Below are positions 19,116 to 31,595 of a stretch of 64,000 bases of DNA, piece after piece (the first letter of the stretch is position 1; each line of letters starts with the position of its first letter). Location: assembly GCF_963583255.1 (NCBI RefSeq), contig NC_084808.1:7711501-7775500 (forward strand). The letters are read 5' to 3'. A program made the position numbers and the translations under genes. The notes under the pieces were generated by a model. That model searched no databases. It had not been told where the DNA came from and saw only the letters and a list, made by a program, of their open reading frames with translations. The DNA comes from Pyrus communis. Lineage: Eukaryota; Streptophyta; Magnoliopsida; Rosales; Rosaceae.

Positions 19116-21744
19116 GAAGGAGGTAATCAAGCTTTTGGATTGTGGAGTAATCTATCCAATCTCGGATAGTAAGTGGGTCTCACCCGTTCAATGCGTTCCG
19201 AAGAAATCTGGAGTGACTGTGGTTGCAAATGCCGAGAATGAACTTGTTCCTCAACGCATTCAAACCGGTTGGAGGGTGTGCATCGATTATAGGAAGCTAA
19301 ACGCCGCAACAAGGAAGGATCACTTCCCATTGCCGTTCATCGACCAAATGCTTGAGAGGTTAGCCGGTTATGCTTTCTATTGTTTTCTTGATGGTTATTC
19401 TGGTTATAATCAAATTGTCATAACACCCGAAGATCAAGAAAAAACCACTTTTACATGCCCCTTCGGTACTTTTGCATATCGTCGCATGCCTTTTGGTTTA
19501 TGTAATGCACCTGCTACATTTCAACGATGCATGATGAGCATATTTTCTGATTATGTTGAGAAAATCATTGAAGTGTTTATGGATGATTTTAGCGTGTTTG
19601 GTGATTCTTTTGATGGTTGCTTGCATAATCTTAGTTTAATCTTAAAACGTTGCGTTGAAACTAACCTTGGTCTTAATTGGGAGAAATGCCATTTCATGGT
19701 TAAACAAGGCATAATTTTAGGTCATATAGTCTTTGAAAACGGTATTGAGGTTGATAAGTCGAAAATAGATCTTGTACGTCACTTACCCTCTCCAACTTCG
19801 GTTAGAGAGGTTCGTTCTTTTCTTGGCCATGCAGGATTCTATCGTAGGTTTATCAAGGATTTCTCGAAGGTTGCACAACCTCTTTGCCGTCTCCTACAAA
19901 AAGACGTGACGTTTGAATTCACCAAGGAGTGCACGGCATCATTCAACCAACTTAAGGAGTTGTTGACCACGGCACCCATCATTGTTCCACCGGATTGGAG
20001 TCTACCTTTCGAGCTCATGTGTGATGCGTCCGACTATGCTTTAGGAGAAGTTTTAGGACAAAGAAAGGACAAGAGGCCGCATGTCATCTACTACGCCTCA
20101 CAGACATTGAACGATGCACAATTGAACTACTCCACTACGGAAAAAGAACTTCTTGCCATTGTCTTTGCTTTAGATAAATTTCGATCATATCTAATTGGTA
20201 CTAAAGTAATTGTTTTCACTGATCATGCAGCTCTAAAGTACTTGCTCACTAAAAAGGAGGCCAAGCCACGGCTAATTCGATGGATGTTGCTACTTCAAGA
20301 GTTCGACATAGAGATTCGGGACAAGAAGGGAAGTGAAAACGTGGTGGCTGACCACCTAAGCCGAATGGTGCACAATGAAGAGGCCCTACCCATTGCCGAG
20401 ACATTCCCCGATGAACAATTGTTGTCCATTAAGGTTAGTGCACCTTGGTATGCCGATATTGTTAATTTTTTGGTGTCAAAACGTATTCCAAGTGAGTTCA
20501 CTAGGCACCAACGTGATAAATTTAGGCATGATGCACGATTTTATGTGTGGGATGATCCGTACTTATGGAAATTTTGCCCCGATCAGATTATACGTCGTTG
20601 TGTGCACGATTCTGAATGTCATTCAATTTTGAGTTTTTGTCACACATATGCATGTGGAGGGCACTTTGGCACACAACGCACGGCCCTCAAAGTGTTACAA
20701 TGTGAATTTTATTGGCCTAGTATTTTTAAGGATGCTAGAACGTTTTGCTTAACATGTGATAAATGCCAAAGAATGGGTGGTATTAGTGCAAAGGACCAAA
20801 TGCCGCAGGTTTCTATCCTAAATGTTGAAATTTTTTATGTTTGGGGTATTGATTTTATGGGTCCCTTCCCTTCATCGTATGGTTTCATGTATATTTTGCT
20901 TGCGGTTGATTATGTGTCAAAATGGGTGGAAGCCAAGGCCACCCGGACTAATGATTCTAAAGTGGTTGCAGATTTTATTAGAACTAACATTTTTGCAAGG
21001 TTTGGAATGCCACGAGTGATCATTAGTGATGGAGGGTCACACTTTTGCAATCGGACCATTGAAGCGTTATTGAGGAAATACCATGTCACCCATAAGGTTT
21101 CTACACCTTACCATCCTCAAACGAATGGCCAAGCCGAGGTTTCCAACAGAGAGATCAAGCAAATACTTGAGAAGACCGTTGGGCCAACAAGGAAGGATTG
21201 GAGCTTACGGTTAGATGATGCACTTTGGGCGTATCGTACGGCGTACAAAACCCCCATTAGGATGTCCCCCTTTCGACTTGTCTATGGCAAGGCGTGCCAT
21301 CTTCCCGTTGAATTGGAGCACAAAGCACTTTGGGCCATCAAGAAGTTTAACATGAACCTCGATGAAGTGGGAAGTCAAAGGAGATTGCAATTAAATGAGC
21401 TTGATGAGATAAGGCACGAGGCGTACGATAATGCAAGCATTTACAAGCAAAAGACCAAAGCTTTCCATGACAACATGATCCGTGGGAAATCATTCTCAAT
21501 TGGGCAGAAAGTGCTATTGTTCAATTCCCGTTTACGTTTGTTTCCCGGTAAGTTATGTTCTAAGTGGATTGGACCATTTGTTATTACTAATGTTTTTGTT
21601 CATGGTGCAGTCCAAATCCAAAGCTTGAAAATGGGACACGAATTCAAGGTGAACGGGCATCGTTTGAAGCCCTATTATGACACCTTTGTGGAGCATGCTG
21701 TGGATGACATACCCTTGGAAGCCGTGGGCCCTAGTCAAGAGTGA
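19116..21744 (+). CDS. pol: Element C pol: RT, RNase H and integrase, intact from the A insertion onward
   Basis: An open frame of about 870 residues, the best preserved pol here. Counted from the Met at 19135, RT has LDGYSG (85-90) and FMDDF (148-152). RNase H has D297, E336 and D363. Integrase has the zinc finger H503/H510/C541/C544, then D573, D632 and E668 with the DD35E spacing. The GPF motif (WIGPFVITN) is at about 811-819, and there is no chromodomain. It ends EAVGPSQE. The N-terminal RT residues and all of gag-pro are missing because element A is inserted at 19115/19116; they lie beyond the left edge. It cannot be translated as a normal polyprotein, but the catalytic residues I could check are present. 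GEVLGQ replaces the usual GAVLGQ in RNase H. Confidence 0.93.
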
Positions 21745-23777
21745 ATGAGGTCTTCGTCCGGCTGTACGACGTTAAAGCAAGCGCTACTTGGGAGGCAACC
21801 CCTGCATTCAACAAAGGAAGACCGAGAAAGCACTCCAATTCCAGATTTGCGTTCCTAAACTCTTCTCTTTGTTGTTGATTTTGTTTCTGCCATGTTAGGT
21901 TGTTAGATGTTGTTTTGTTTGTTTGTTTGTTATTTGTGTGAGTCTATGCTTGAAACATTGAGGACAATGTTTGATTTAAGTGTGGGAGGGTAACCAAAGT
22001 GTTTTGATGCAAATTCGTAGGGTTTTATCACCCATAATTTCAAATGTTGTTTCTTGCTGTTTTTAGGTGTTTTTAGGCTGTTTTGGTGTGTTTTAGTATT
22101 TGTTGTTCTAAAAATCCGAAAATCCCAGAAAAAATTGAAAAAAATTGTTTTGAAAACCCAAAAAAAAAGTTGTTTTTAAGTTGTTTTTGTGTGTTTGTTT
22201 GTGTCTTAGGGTACCTTCCAACACAATGATGAGGATTCGGTTTGTAATTGCATGACTGTTAAAGAGAATGATTAACATGGATGAAAGTTTGATTTACTCT
22301 TTGTTTATGCTTGGTTGTGGTTATAACTTATGACTTCACATGTAATCAAAAAAGAAAAAAGAAAAAATTAGTTTTTGTAACATGCTTGAAGGAAGGAACT
22401 CAAACAAATGCTACAACCTTGTGAGACTTGAGCCTAAACGTTTATTTGGAGAGTTAAAATATGTGCATTTTTGTTTTCTAAAGTCGTTTCATGATCTCAT
22501 TATTCTTTGCTTGGTTACTACTTAGAAGGCGTTTCATCATTTAGTTCCAAATACTAGAACTCATGCCAATTTCATTCAAAACATGTTATTGAATTGCATA
22601 ACGCATATTCAAGATGAAGTTAGTAGTTACCACCATAGCCAAAAAGCCATCATTCCATGCATGTGTTTTTGTAGGTTTAACCCCATTGAGCCTCGTTTAG
22701 CCTATGTTGTTTGTTAACCCACATTATCCTCACCTAGCCTAGATTAGGATTATCCATACCCTTGTTCTTAGAACGTAGTTAAGAATGACTCATGATGAAT
22801 TCCTTTGGATCATGGTATTGCAGAAAGCTAAGTGTGGGGGAAGGATTCTTGATATGGGTATGTGCCAAAACTCATATTGAGGCATGGGTTAGGAGAAAAG
22901 AAAAAAAAAAGAAAAAAGAAAAAAAAAAAGAGAAAAATTCGTGCAAAATAGAAAGATAAAAAAAAGAAAAAGTTGTGAAAAGTATGAAAAGGAGTTGGAA
23001 GAGCATAAAAGGAGCTCTAAGTTGTTGGTTATTGAAGAAAGGGTCCAAAACGTTGCATTTGACCCTAAGTATGCATGTGTATTCCCCTTTGTGTTTAAAG
23101 TTATTTTCTGCACTCTAAAGTGAATTCTAAGTATCAAGTTCATTGCTTTGCTTACTATTGTTTAAAGAACGTTTGTTTTATCCTTTACCTTTCTTTGTTA
23201 GCCAATACCCCTAGCCCCGTTACAACCCTTGACTTTAATCTTGAGTGTTATGTGTTTCAATTTGTGGAGTTTAAAATTGGTATGAGCATATGGTGTCACT
23301 GGTTCTCGCATCTAAGTAGTAGCATTCCATTCATGAGATCATATTGATAAACATGCTTTTTAACTCCGAAAAGTGCTTTCTTTGTCATACATATATGTGA
23401 GCATTCGTTTTCATATTTACATCTATCTTTTCACATATAACTAGTATAGGGTGTGTAGTTAGAAAATCTGTGTGAAAATTGAGTGCATATCTAGTAAGGA
23501 ATTGAGGAAATTCTCTAAGGCATGTTACTACATTCAAAATCATGTTTTAATTGGTTATTTGTGAACTAATGAGTAGTGACCATGATTAAGTAAATGCTTA
23601 AGCGTAAAGATGGCTAAAATATGTGGGAATGATGATTTTTAACATGTCATGTGCATTGGAAATCCCTGAGGCGATTGTTGGAAGGTGTAGGTTGTGTTTT
23701 ACTCGTTTACTTCGTTTATTTACTTTGTTTCATTTTGTTTTGCTCGAGGACTAGCAAAAGCTCAGTGTGGGGGAATT
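21745..23777 (+). other. 3' untranslated region and PPT of element C
   Basis: The post-pol box (CGTCCGGCTGTACGACG, GGGAGGCAACCC) is at about 21755-21800 and the conserved hairpin at 21953-21972. A PPT-like AAGTGTGGGGGAAGG lies at about 22830, and an A-rich tract at about 22897-22970. The terminal PPT AGTGTGGGGGAATT (23764-23777) abuts an LTR start. No env-like ORF. Bases 22205-23686 form one arm of a large inverted repeat. Confidence 0.85.
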
Positions 23778-25326
23778 TGATAGGAGCATATTTACGCACC
23801 TTAAGGTATGGGTGTAGAATTGCAATCACAAGTAAACCTTCCAACAATCGTCTCAGGGATTTCCAATGCACATGACATGTTAAAAATCATTATTCCCACA
23901 GATTTTAGCCATCTTTACACTCGAGCACATTTACTTAATCATGGTCACTACTCATTAGTTCACAAATAACCAATTAAAACATGATTTTGAATGTAGTAAC
24001 ATGCCTTAGAGAATTTCCTCAATTCCTTACTAGATATGCACTCAATTTTCACACAGATTTTCTGACTACACACCCTATACTAGTTATATGTGAGAAGATA
24101 GATGTAAATATGAAAACGAATGCTCACATATATGTATGACAAAGAAAGCACTTTTCGGAGTTAAAAAGCATGTTTATCAATATGATCTCATGAATGGAAT
24201 GCTACTACTTAGATGCGAGAACCAGTGACACCATATGCTCATACCAATTTTAAACTCCACAAATTGAAACACATAACACTCAAGATTAAAGTCAAGGGTT
24301 GTAACGGGGCTAGGGGTATTGGCTAACAAAGAAAGGTAAAGGATAAAACAAACGTTCTTTAAACAATAGTAAGCAAAGCAATGAACTTGATACTTAGAAT
24401 TCACTTTAGAGTGCAGAAAATAACTTTAAACACAAAGGGGAATACACATGCATACTTAGGGTCAAATGGAACATTTTGGACCCTTTCTTCAATAACCAAC
24501 AACTTAGAGCTCCTTTTATGCTCTTCCAACTCCTTTTCATACTTTTCACAACTTTTTCTTTTTTTTTTTCTTTCTATTTTGCACGAATTTTTCTCTTTTT
24601 TTTTTTTTCTTTTTTCTTTTTTTTTTCTTTTCTCCTAACCCGTGCCTCAATATGAGTTTTGGCACATACCCATATCAAGAATCCTTCCCCCACACTTAGC
24701 TTTCTGCAATACCATGATCCAAAGGAATTCATCATGAGTCATTCTTAACTACGTTCTAAGAACAAGGGTATGGATAATCCTAATCTAGGCTAGGTGAGGA
24801 TAATGTGGGTTAACAAACAACATAGGCTAAACGAGGCTTAACGGGGTTAAACCTACAAAAACACATGCATGGAATGATGGCTTTTTGGCTATGGTGGTAA
24901 CTACTAACTTCATCTTGAATATGCGTTATGCAATTCAATAACATGTTTTGAATGAAATTGGCATGAGTTCTAGTATTTGGAACTAAATGATGAAACGCCT
25001 TCTAAGTAGTAACCAAGCAAAGAATAATGAGATCATGCAACGACTTTAGAAAACAAGAATGCACAGATTTTAACTCTCCAAATAAACGTTTAGGCTCAAG
25101 TCTCACAAGGTTGTAGCATTTGTTTGAGTTCCTTCCTTCAAGCATGTTACAAAAACTAATTTTTTTTTTTTTTTTTTCTTTTTGATTACATGTGAAGTCA
25201 TAAATTATAACCACAACCAAGCATAAACAAAGAGTAAATCAAACTTTCATCCATGTTAATCATTCTCTTTAACAGTCATGCAATTACAAACCGAATCCTC
25301 ATCATTGTGTTGGAAGGTACCCTAAG
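22205..25326. repeat. Large inverted repeat 1 (arms about 1.48 kb)
   Basis: Arm 1 is 22205-23686 and arm 2 is 23836-25326 in reverse complement, with a 149-bp spacer that holds the C PPT and the first bases of its LTR. The arms differ by only a few substitutions and homopolymer changes; for example the stretch 23120-23347 is repeated without change at 24177-24404. Both arms are Athila 3' region. Read through from the C promoter, the RNA could fold into a hairpin of about 1.4 kb. Confidence 0.92.
23778..23804 (+). repeat. Start of the 3' LTR of element C (27-bp stub)
   Basis: TGATAGGAGCATATTTACGC and the next few bases follow the PPT, then the LTR is lost at the junction with the inverted segment. 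The same LTR start occurs in reverse complement ending at 25560. Confidence 0.85.
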
Positions 25327-25560
25327 TAGGAAACATCATCTTCAAATCTTCAATTTCGTCAATTATCTTGGCTCCAAGCATATGATGTCCATTCCAAGCT
25401 CTAATTTGCTCCAAAAGGCTCCAAAATGCATCCTTTTGCATACTTTGCCCTTAAAACCTGAAAACACATAGAACTAGCTTAAAAGACTACTTTACTAAGG
25501 AAAAACACTATAAATGCACAAAAACAAGCTAAACTAAGGTGCGTAAATATGCTCCTATCA
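25327..25560 (-). repeat. 5' part of an LTR, inverted
   Basis: Read on the minus strand from 25560 it is an LTR start (TGATAGGAGCATATTTACGC), then sequence like the beginning of the G and I LTRs. It stops after TTCCTACTT, where 3'-region sequence (AGGGTACCTTCC) begins. In a normal element the 3' region precedes the LTR, so this order marks a rearrangement. Confidence 0.8.
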
Positions 25561-25720
25561 ATTTGTTAAGTTGTGATTGCAATTCAATTATCTGTTTTAT
25601 TAAAAACTTGTTCTTGTATGTTGATTACGGATGCATACTTAGTTTTCATGCATGAACTTGATGCTAGTTTAAGAACGAGTTTCACCTAATCGTCACAAGT
25701 TTATAAACATGAGTAGTAGT
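25561..25720 (+). repeat. Internal LTR fragment joined to gag
   Basis: It resembles the middle of the LTR (CATGCATGAACTTGATGCTAG, TTTCACCTAATCGTCACAAG) up to GAGTAGT, then jumps straight to the gag start GTATGACTCGG. The LTR 3' end, PBS and leader are missing. The junction shares AGTAGT/CTAGTGT, so a deletion at short homology is likely. Confidence 0.8.
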
Positions 25721-25722
25721 GT

Positions 25723-28548
25723 ATGACTCGGAGTTCTCAACCGATTCGTGAGGATATCTTGGACTTTGACAGCGATTTCGAGAGGACTTTGAGATGAAAG
25801 AAGAAGAAACACGAATCAAATCCACCAAGCCCGGAACCTGACCTTGAAGAACAAGTCTTAGAAGAAGAAGAAGAAGAGGCCACGGCAGGTGTATTTGAGG
25901 AGGCCACGGCAAGGGTATTTGAAGAACCACAAGCTATGGCCGTAGACACCCGGACACTTAAGGAGCTTTCGGCTTCGGGATTGGATAATGCAACACCCTT
26001 GTGTATCCAATATCCCCCACCTGCCGAAGGGAAGACCGATGAGTTTGAGTTGAAGTCAAGCTTGCTTCACCATATTCCGAAGTACCATGGGTTGTCCATG
26101 GAGGATCCGAACAAGCACCTGAAGGAATTTGAGGTGGTGTGCTCAAGCATGACTCCCATCAATGTCGATGGAAATATTCTGAAGATGAAGGCTTTTCCAT
26201 TCTCTTTGATGGACAAAGCCAAGGATTGGTTGTACGACTTAGCTCCCGGAACCGTTACATCATGGGAGAGCATGAAGAGGGCATATCTGGAGAAGTTTTT
26301 CCCAACTTCTCGAATCATCCTTTTACGAAAAAGGATAAGTGGAATCCAACAAGAAGGAGGTGAGTCCTTTCCTACGTATTATGAACGTTTTAAATCTCTT
26401 GTTGCTTCGTGTCCACAGCATCAGATGAAGGAGGAGTTGCTTCTACAATACTTCTACGAGGGGCTCCTACCAATCGAACGTCAAATGCTCGATGCCTCAG
26501 CGGGTGGAGCATTGGTGGACAAGACACCCAGGGATGCCAAGGTCTTGATTGCTAACCGAGCGTTGAACGCTCAACAATACGAAGGAGTAGGCCAAAGAGG
26601 ACCCCCACGACAGCAAGTACATGAGGTAAGTTCCACACCCGACATTCATTCACAATTAGCTAATCTTACTTCCATTGTGTCTCAGATGGCCGAAGGAATG
26701 AGGGTGCAAGGACCAATTGTATGCGGAGTGTGTTCTATCGAAGGACATGCTTCTGAGAAGTGCCCACAACTCATTGAAAATGGTGGATGGGAAAGCGCAA
26801 ATGCGATTGGGTTTCAAGGCCAAAACCAACCGAGGAACGATCCATATTCGAACACGTATAATCCAGGTTGGAGAGACCACCCAAACTTCAAATGGAGGGA
26901 GCCCCAATAACCACCACAACAAGGAGGCTTTAGACAACAACCCCCGGGTTTCTTCACTAAGCCATTCGCACCCACACATGCTCCACAACAATCTGCCCAA
27001 ACAAGTTCAGGTAACACCCTAGACAATGATACACTTCTTAAGTTACTAACTAATTTGTCTCAGGGGCAAGAGAATCAAGCCAAGGCGATGCAAAATCAAG
27101 AAAAAAGGGTGGATCAATTGGAGAAACAAATTGGGCAGATTGCAGATTTTGTAGGAAAGTTTCGTGACCAAGGCCAACTCCCAAGCTCAACCATTCCAAA
27201 CCTAAAGGGAGGGTTCAAAACGGCCAATGCAATCATCTTGAGAAGTGGAAAAGAAGTTGGGGCAGGTCCTACACCATCACCATCAGGTCCTAACGAGGAT
27301 GAAAAATTGAGAATTGAAGAGGAGGAAGCAAGCCACCCCACGGCAAAGGTGGAAACACCTTTGCCGCAAGCTTTTATTGATCCAAAAATGTCCAATTCGG
27401 CCAAAAAGGGTAAGAATGTGTCAAATTCGGTTCCTACTAATGTTTTTCCTTTGAATGTGCCTTTTCCTAGTAGGTTCATGCAAACAAAGAAGGAGGAGCA
27501 GGAGAAAGACATTCTTGAGACGTTCAGGAAAGTCCAAGTAAACATTCCTTTACTTGATGCCATAAAGCAAGTCCCGAGGTATGCAAAGTTTTTAAAAGAG
27601 TTATGCACAACTAGGAAAAGAATTTCAAACAAAGAAGTTGTGAAAGTGAGTGAAAATGTATCGGCGGTTTTGCAACGAAAGTTGCCTCCAAAATGTAAGG
27701 ATCGAGGGAGCTTTACTATCCCATGCACAATTGGAAACACTAGATTTAAACAATGCATGTTAAATTTAGGTGCTTCTATTAATGTCATGCCATATTCAAT
27801 CTATGCATCTATGAACCTGGGTGAGTTAAAACAAGATGGCGTTATAATTCAATTGGCCGATCGTTCTAATGTTTATCCCAAGGGAGTCCTTGAGGATGTT
27901 TTAGTGCAGGTCAATCATCTCATCTTTCTTGCAGATTTTTATGTCCTAGAAATGGAGGATTCGAGCCATGCTCCATCATTGCCACTCTTGCTAGGCCGTC
28001 CGTTCTTGAAAACAGCCCAAACAAAGATTGATGTGGCCAAGGGAGCACTAACAATGGAGTTTGGTGGTGAAATAATTAAATTCAATGTTTATGACTCTAT
28101 TAAGAATCCTAACGATAGTCATTCTTGTTTTGTCGTAGATGTGCATAAGGATAAAGGGCCGAAAGGATCCACACTTACCACGATGGATGTATCAAGCACC
28201 ACCATTGGAGAAGAACTTGGAGTGATTGCCCTACAACCACCCAATATGGCCGAAACTTCAAATGGGGACATTGTTGATAGGGCTGCCGATTTTGAGCCTT
28301 CAATACAATATGTTTGTAAGTCACCAAGCCCAATTCCAATTCCCATTTCAACTAATAGGTTGTTACCTTCTTTGGTGCAGGTACCCAATCAATTTCAAGG
28401 TGGTGGGAGCATTTATATGGATTTTAGGAACCCAACCACCAAAATCAGGGAGGATCACTATCCCCTCCCATTCATTGAGCCGTACTACGAAAACTTTGTT
28501 GAGCATGTTGTGGAGGAGATCCCATGGCATGCCGTGGGTCCTAAGTGA
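25723..28548 (+). pseudogene. Element D gag-pro with pol deleted and two nonsense codons
   Basis: From ATG 25723 the frame matches B gag (MTRSSQPIRED). A TGA at codon 25 (25795-25797) and a TAA at 26908-26910 (WREPQ then stop) interrupt it. An open stretch from 25936 contains the capsid-like domain and the knuckle CGVCSIEGHASEKC. After the second stop the frame continues through the coiled coil (from 27055), the KDILETFRKVQVNIP block and the protease, in which DLGAS has become NLGAS (the catalytic Asp is lost, near 27763). It ends with REDHYPLPFI joined to [23 protein letters not shown]: the same fusion of an RT block to the integrase C-terminus as in B, but here in frame to the normal end. 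Confidence 0.92.
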
Positions 28549-30449
28549 GAAAAGAAGGACTCGTCCGGCTGGAAGACATTAAAGCAAGCGCTACTTGGGA
28601 GGCAACCCATGCAATCAACAAAGGAAGAACTTGGGAATCGCTCCACACTCAGATTTGCGTCCCTCAACCCTTTCCTTTGTTGCTTACTTTATGTTATGTG
28701 TAATGTGTTCAATTGTGTTTAAAACATTGAGGACAATGTTTAGTTTAAGTGTGGGGGGGGGGGGGGTAACATTCTGTTTTGAGATATTTTTGCATGAAAT
28801 TCGTAGGGTATTACCACCTAACATGTCTAAACTTGTTTCCCACTATTTTTAAGTGTTTTTAAGCTATTTTAGAGTGTTTTAGAGTGTGTTGACTTAAAAA
28901 TCCGAAAAACCCATAAAAATTTGAAAAATTGTTTTGAAAAACCCAAAAAGAGTTGTTTTTGTGTGTTTGTTTGTGTCGTAGGTTACCTTCCAACACAATG
29001 ATGAGGATTTGGTTTTTAATTGCATGATGGTTAAAGAAAGTTACAAACATGGATGGATGTTGGATATACTTTTTGGTTTATGCTTGTTTGTAGTTATAGT
29101 TTACGAATTCACATGTAATCACAAAAGATAAAATCAGTTTTTGTAACATGCTTGAAGGAATGAACTCAAACTAACGCTACATCCCTGTGAGACTTGAGCC
29201 TAAACGTTATTTGGAGAGTTAAAATCTGTGCATTATTATTTTCTAAAGTCGTTGCATGATCTCATTATTCTTTGCTTGGTTACTACTTAGAAGGCGTTTC
29301 ATCACTTAGTTCCAAATGCTAGAACTCATGCCCATTTCATTCAAAGCATGTTATTGAATTGCATAACACATATTCAAGATGAAGTTGTGTAGTGACCACC
29401 ATCAAAGCCAAACAGCCATGTGCCCTTCACTCATTTTGTGTTTAAGTTTAACCCCATTGAGCCGTGTTAGCCCATGTTCTTTGTTAACCCACATTATCCT
29501 CACCTAGCCTAGAATAGGACCATCCTTACCCTTGTTCTTGAAGTATAGTAAGCAATGAATTCCTTTTGATTAATGTGTTGCAGAAAATAAGTGTGGGGGA
29601 AAGAGTATTTATGTGAGTTGACGTGCCATAGGCACGGCAAGAAAAAAAAAAAAAAAAGAAAAAAAAAAGAGAAAAAGAAAGAAAAAGAAGTGAAAAAGAG
29701 TTCCAAAGAATTGGTTGTCGAAGTAAGGGTCCAAAACAATGAATTAGGCCCTAAGAGTTGCTTGAATCCTCCCTGTTTGTCTAAAAGTTGATTTCTGCAT
29801 TCTAAGTGAATTCTAAGTCTCAATTTCATTACTTTGCTACTATTGCTTAAAGAACTTTTGTTTATCCCTATCTTTCCTTGTTAGCCAATACCCTAAGCCC
29901 CGTTACAATCGTTGACTTCCATCTTGAGTGTTGTGCATTTCAATTTGTGGAGTTTGAATTTGGTATGAGCATATGGTGTCACTAGTTCTCGCATCTAAGT
30001 AGTAGCATCCCATTCATGAGATCATATCTAAACATGTTTAATTACTCCAGAAATTGCGTTATTTGTTATAACATATGTGAGTACTAGTTTTTCATGTTTA
30101 CATCAATCTTCTCACATATAACCAGTGTAGGGTGTGTAGTCAGAAAATCTGAGTGAAAATTGAGTGCATAACTAGTGAGGAATTGAGGGAATTCTCTAAG
30201 GCATGTTACTACATTCAAAATGTGTTTTAATTGATTAAATGCGAACTAGTGAATGGTGACTATGATTAAGTATGTGCTTAAGGGGAAGGAAGACTAAAAG
30301 CTATGTGAGTAATGATCTTTGACATGTCATGTTTCATTGGAAATCCCTGAGGCAAACATTGGAAGGTTTAGGTTTTGTTTTGTTTGTTTTGTTTCGTCTT
30401 ATTTTCTTTAGTTGTTTTGTTTTGCTCGAGGACTAGCAAAAGTTAAGTG
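28549..30449 (+). other. 3' untranslated region of element D, cut at the PPT
   Basis: It contains the post-pol box (about 28558-28610), the hairpin 28722-28741 followed by a long G-run (about 28752-28766), a PPT-like TAAGTGTGGGGGAAAG at about 29588, and an A-rich tract at 29642-29690. It ends inside GCAAAAGTTAAGTG, the start of the PPT, where a run of 15 T begins. The LTR that should follow is absent. No env-like ORF. Confidence 0.85.
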
Positions 30450-31260
30450 TTTTTTTTTTTTTTTCTTGCCGTGCCTATGGCACGTCAACTCACATAAATA
30501 CTCTTTCCCCCACACTTATTTTCTACAACACATTAATCAAAAGGAATTCATTGCTTACTATACTTCAAGAACAAGGGTAAGGATGGTCCTATTCTAGGCT
30601 AGGTGAGGATAATGTGGGTTAACAAAGAACATGGACTAACACGGCTCAATGGGGTTAAACTTAAACACAAAATGAGTGAAGGGCACATGGCTGTTTGGCT
30701 TTGATGGTGGTCACTACACAACTTCATCTTGAATATGTGTTATGCAATTCAATAACATGCTTTGAATGAAATGGGCATGAGTTCTAGCATTTGGAACTAA
30801 GTGATGAAACGCCTTCTAAGTAGTAACCAAGCAAAGAATAATGAGATCATGCAACGACTTTAGAAAATAATAATGCACAGATTTTAACTCTCCAAATAAC
30901 GTTTAGGCTCAAGTCTCACAGGGATGTAGCGTTAGTTTGAGTTCATTCCTTCAAGCATGTTACAAAAACTGATTTTATCTTTTGTGATTACATGTGAATT
31001 CGTAAACTATAACTACAAACAAGCATAAACCAAAAAGTATATCCAACATCCATCCATGTTTGTAACTTTCTTTAACCATCATGCAATTAAAAACCAAATC
31101 CTCATCATTGTGTTGGAAGGTAACCTATGACACAAACAAACACACAAAAACAACTCTTTTTGGGTTTTTCAAAACAATTTTTCAAATTTTTATGGGTTTT
31201 TCGGATTTTTAAGTCAACACACTCTAAAACACTCTAAAATAGCTTAAAAACACTTAAAAA
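28846..31260. repeat. Large inverted repeat 2 (arms about 0.81 kb)
   Basis: Arm 1 is 28846-29656 and arm 2 is 30450-31260 in reverse complement, with a spacer of about 790 bp. Both arms are the D-type 3' region. In the part I compared base by base (29520-29640 against 30465-30590) I found one substitution. The inner ends are an A-run (29642-29657) and a T-run (30450-30464), suggesting the join formed at the homopolymer. Confidence 0.9.
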
Positions 31261-31595
31261 CAGCAAGGAACAACATTGGAAGTTATGGGTGATAAAATCC
31301 CACGAATTTGCATCAACAACATTAATTACCCCCCCCCCCCCCCCCGCCCCCCACACTTAAATCAAACATTGTCCTCAATGTTTTAAGCCTAAAAACACAC
31401 CAAACAAAAGTAAACACAAAAACAGCAACTAAACACACTAAACATGGCAGAATGTAAATAACAAAGAGAAGAGGTGAGGGACGCAAATCTGGGTATGGAG
31501 TGTAAATTCCATCTTCTCTTTGGTGATTGCATGGGTTGCCTCCCACGAAGCGCTTTCTTTTACGTCGTGCAGCCGGACGAACTCTCTTCTTAGGC
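31261..31595 (-). other. Element E proximal 3' region
   Basis: It follows the ORF on the minus strand: the post-pol box (GGGAGGCAACCC, about 31535-31545), the hairpin 31364-31383, and a long C/G homopolymer (31328-31352 on the plus strand). At 31260 it passes into the D-like inverted-repeat arm. Confidence 0.75.
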
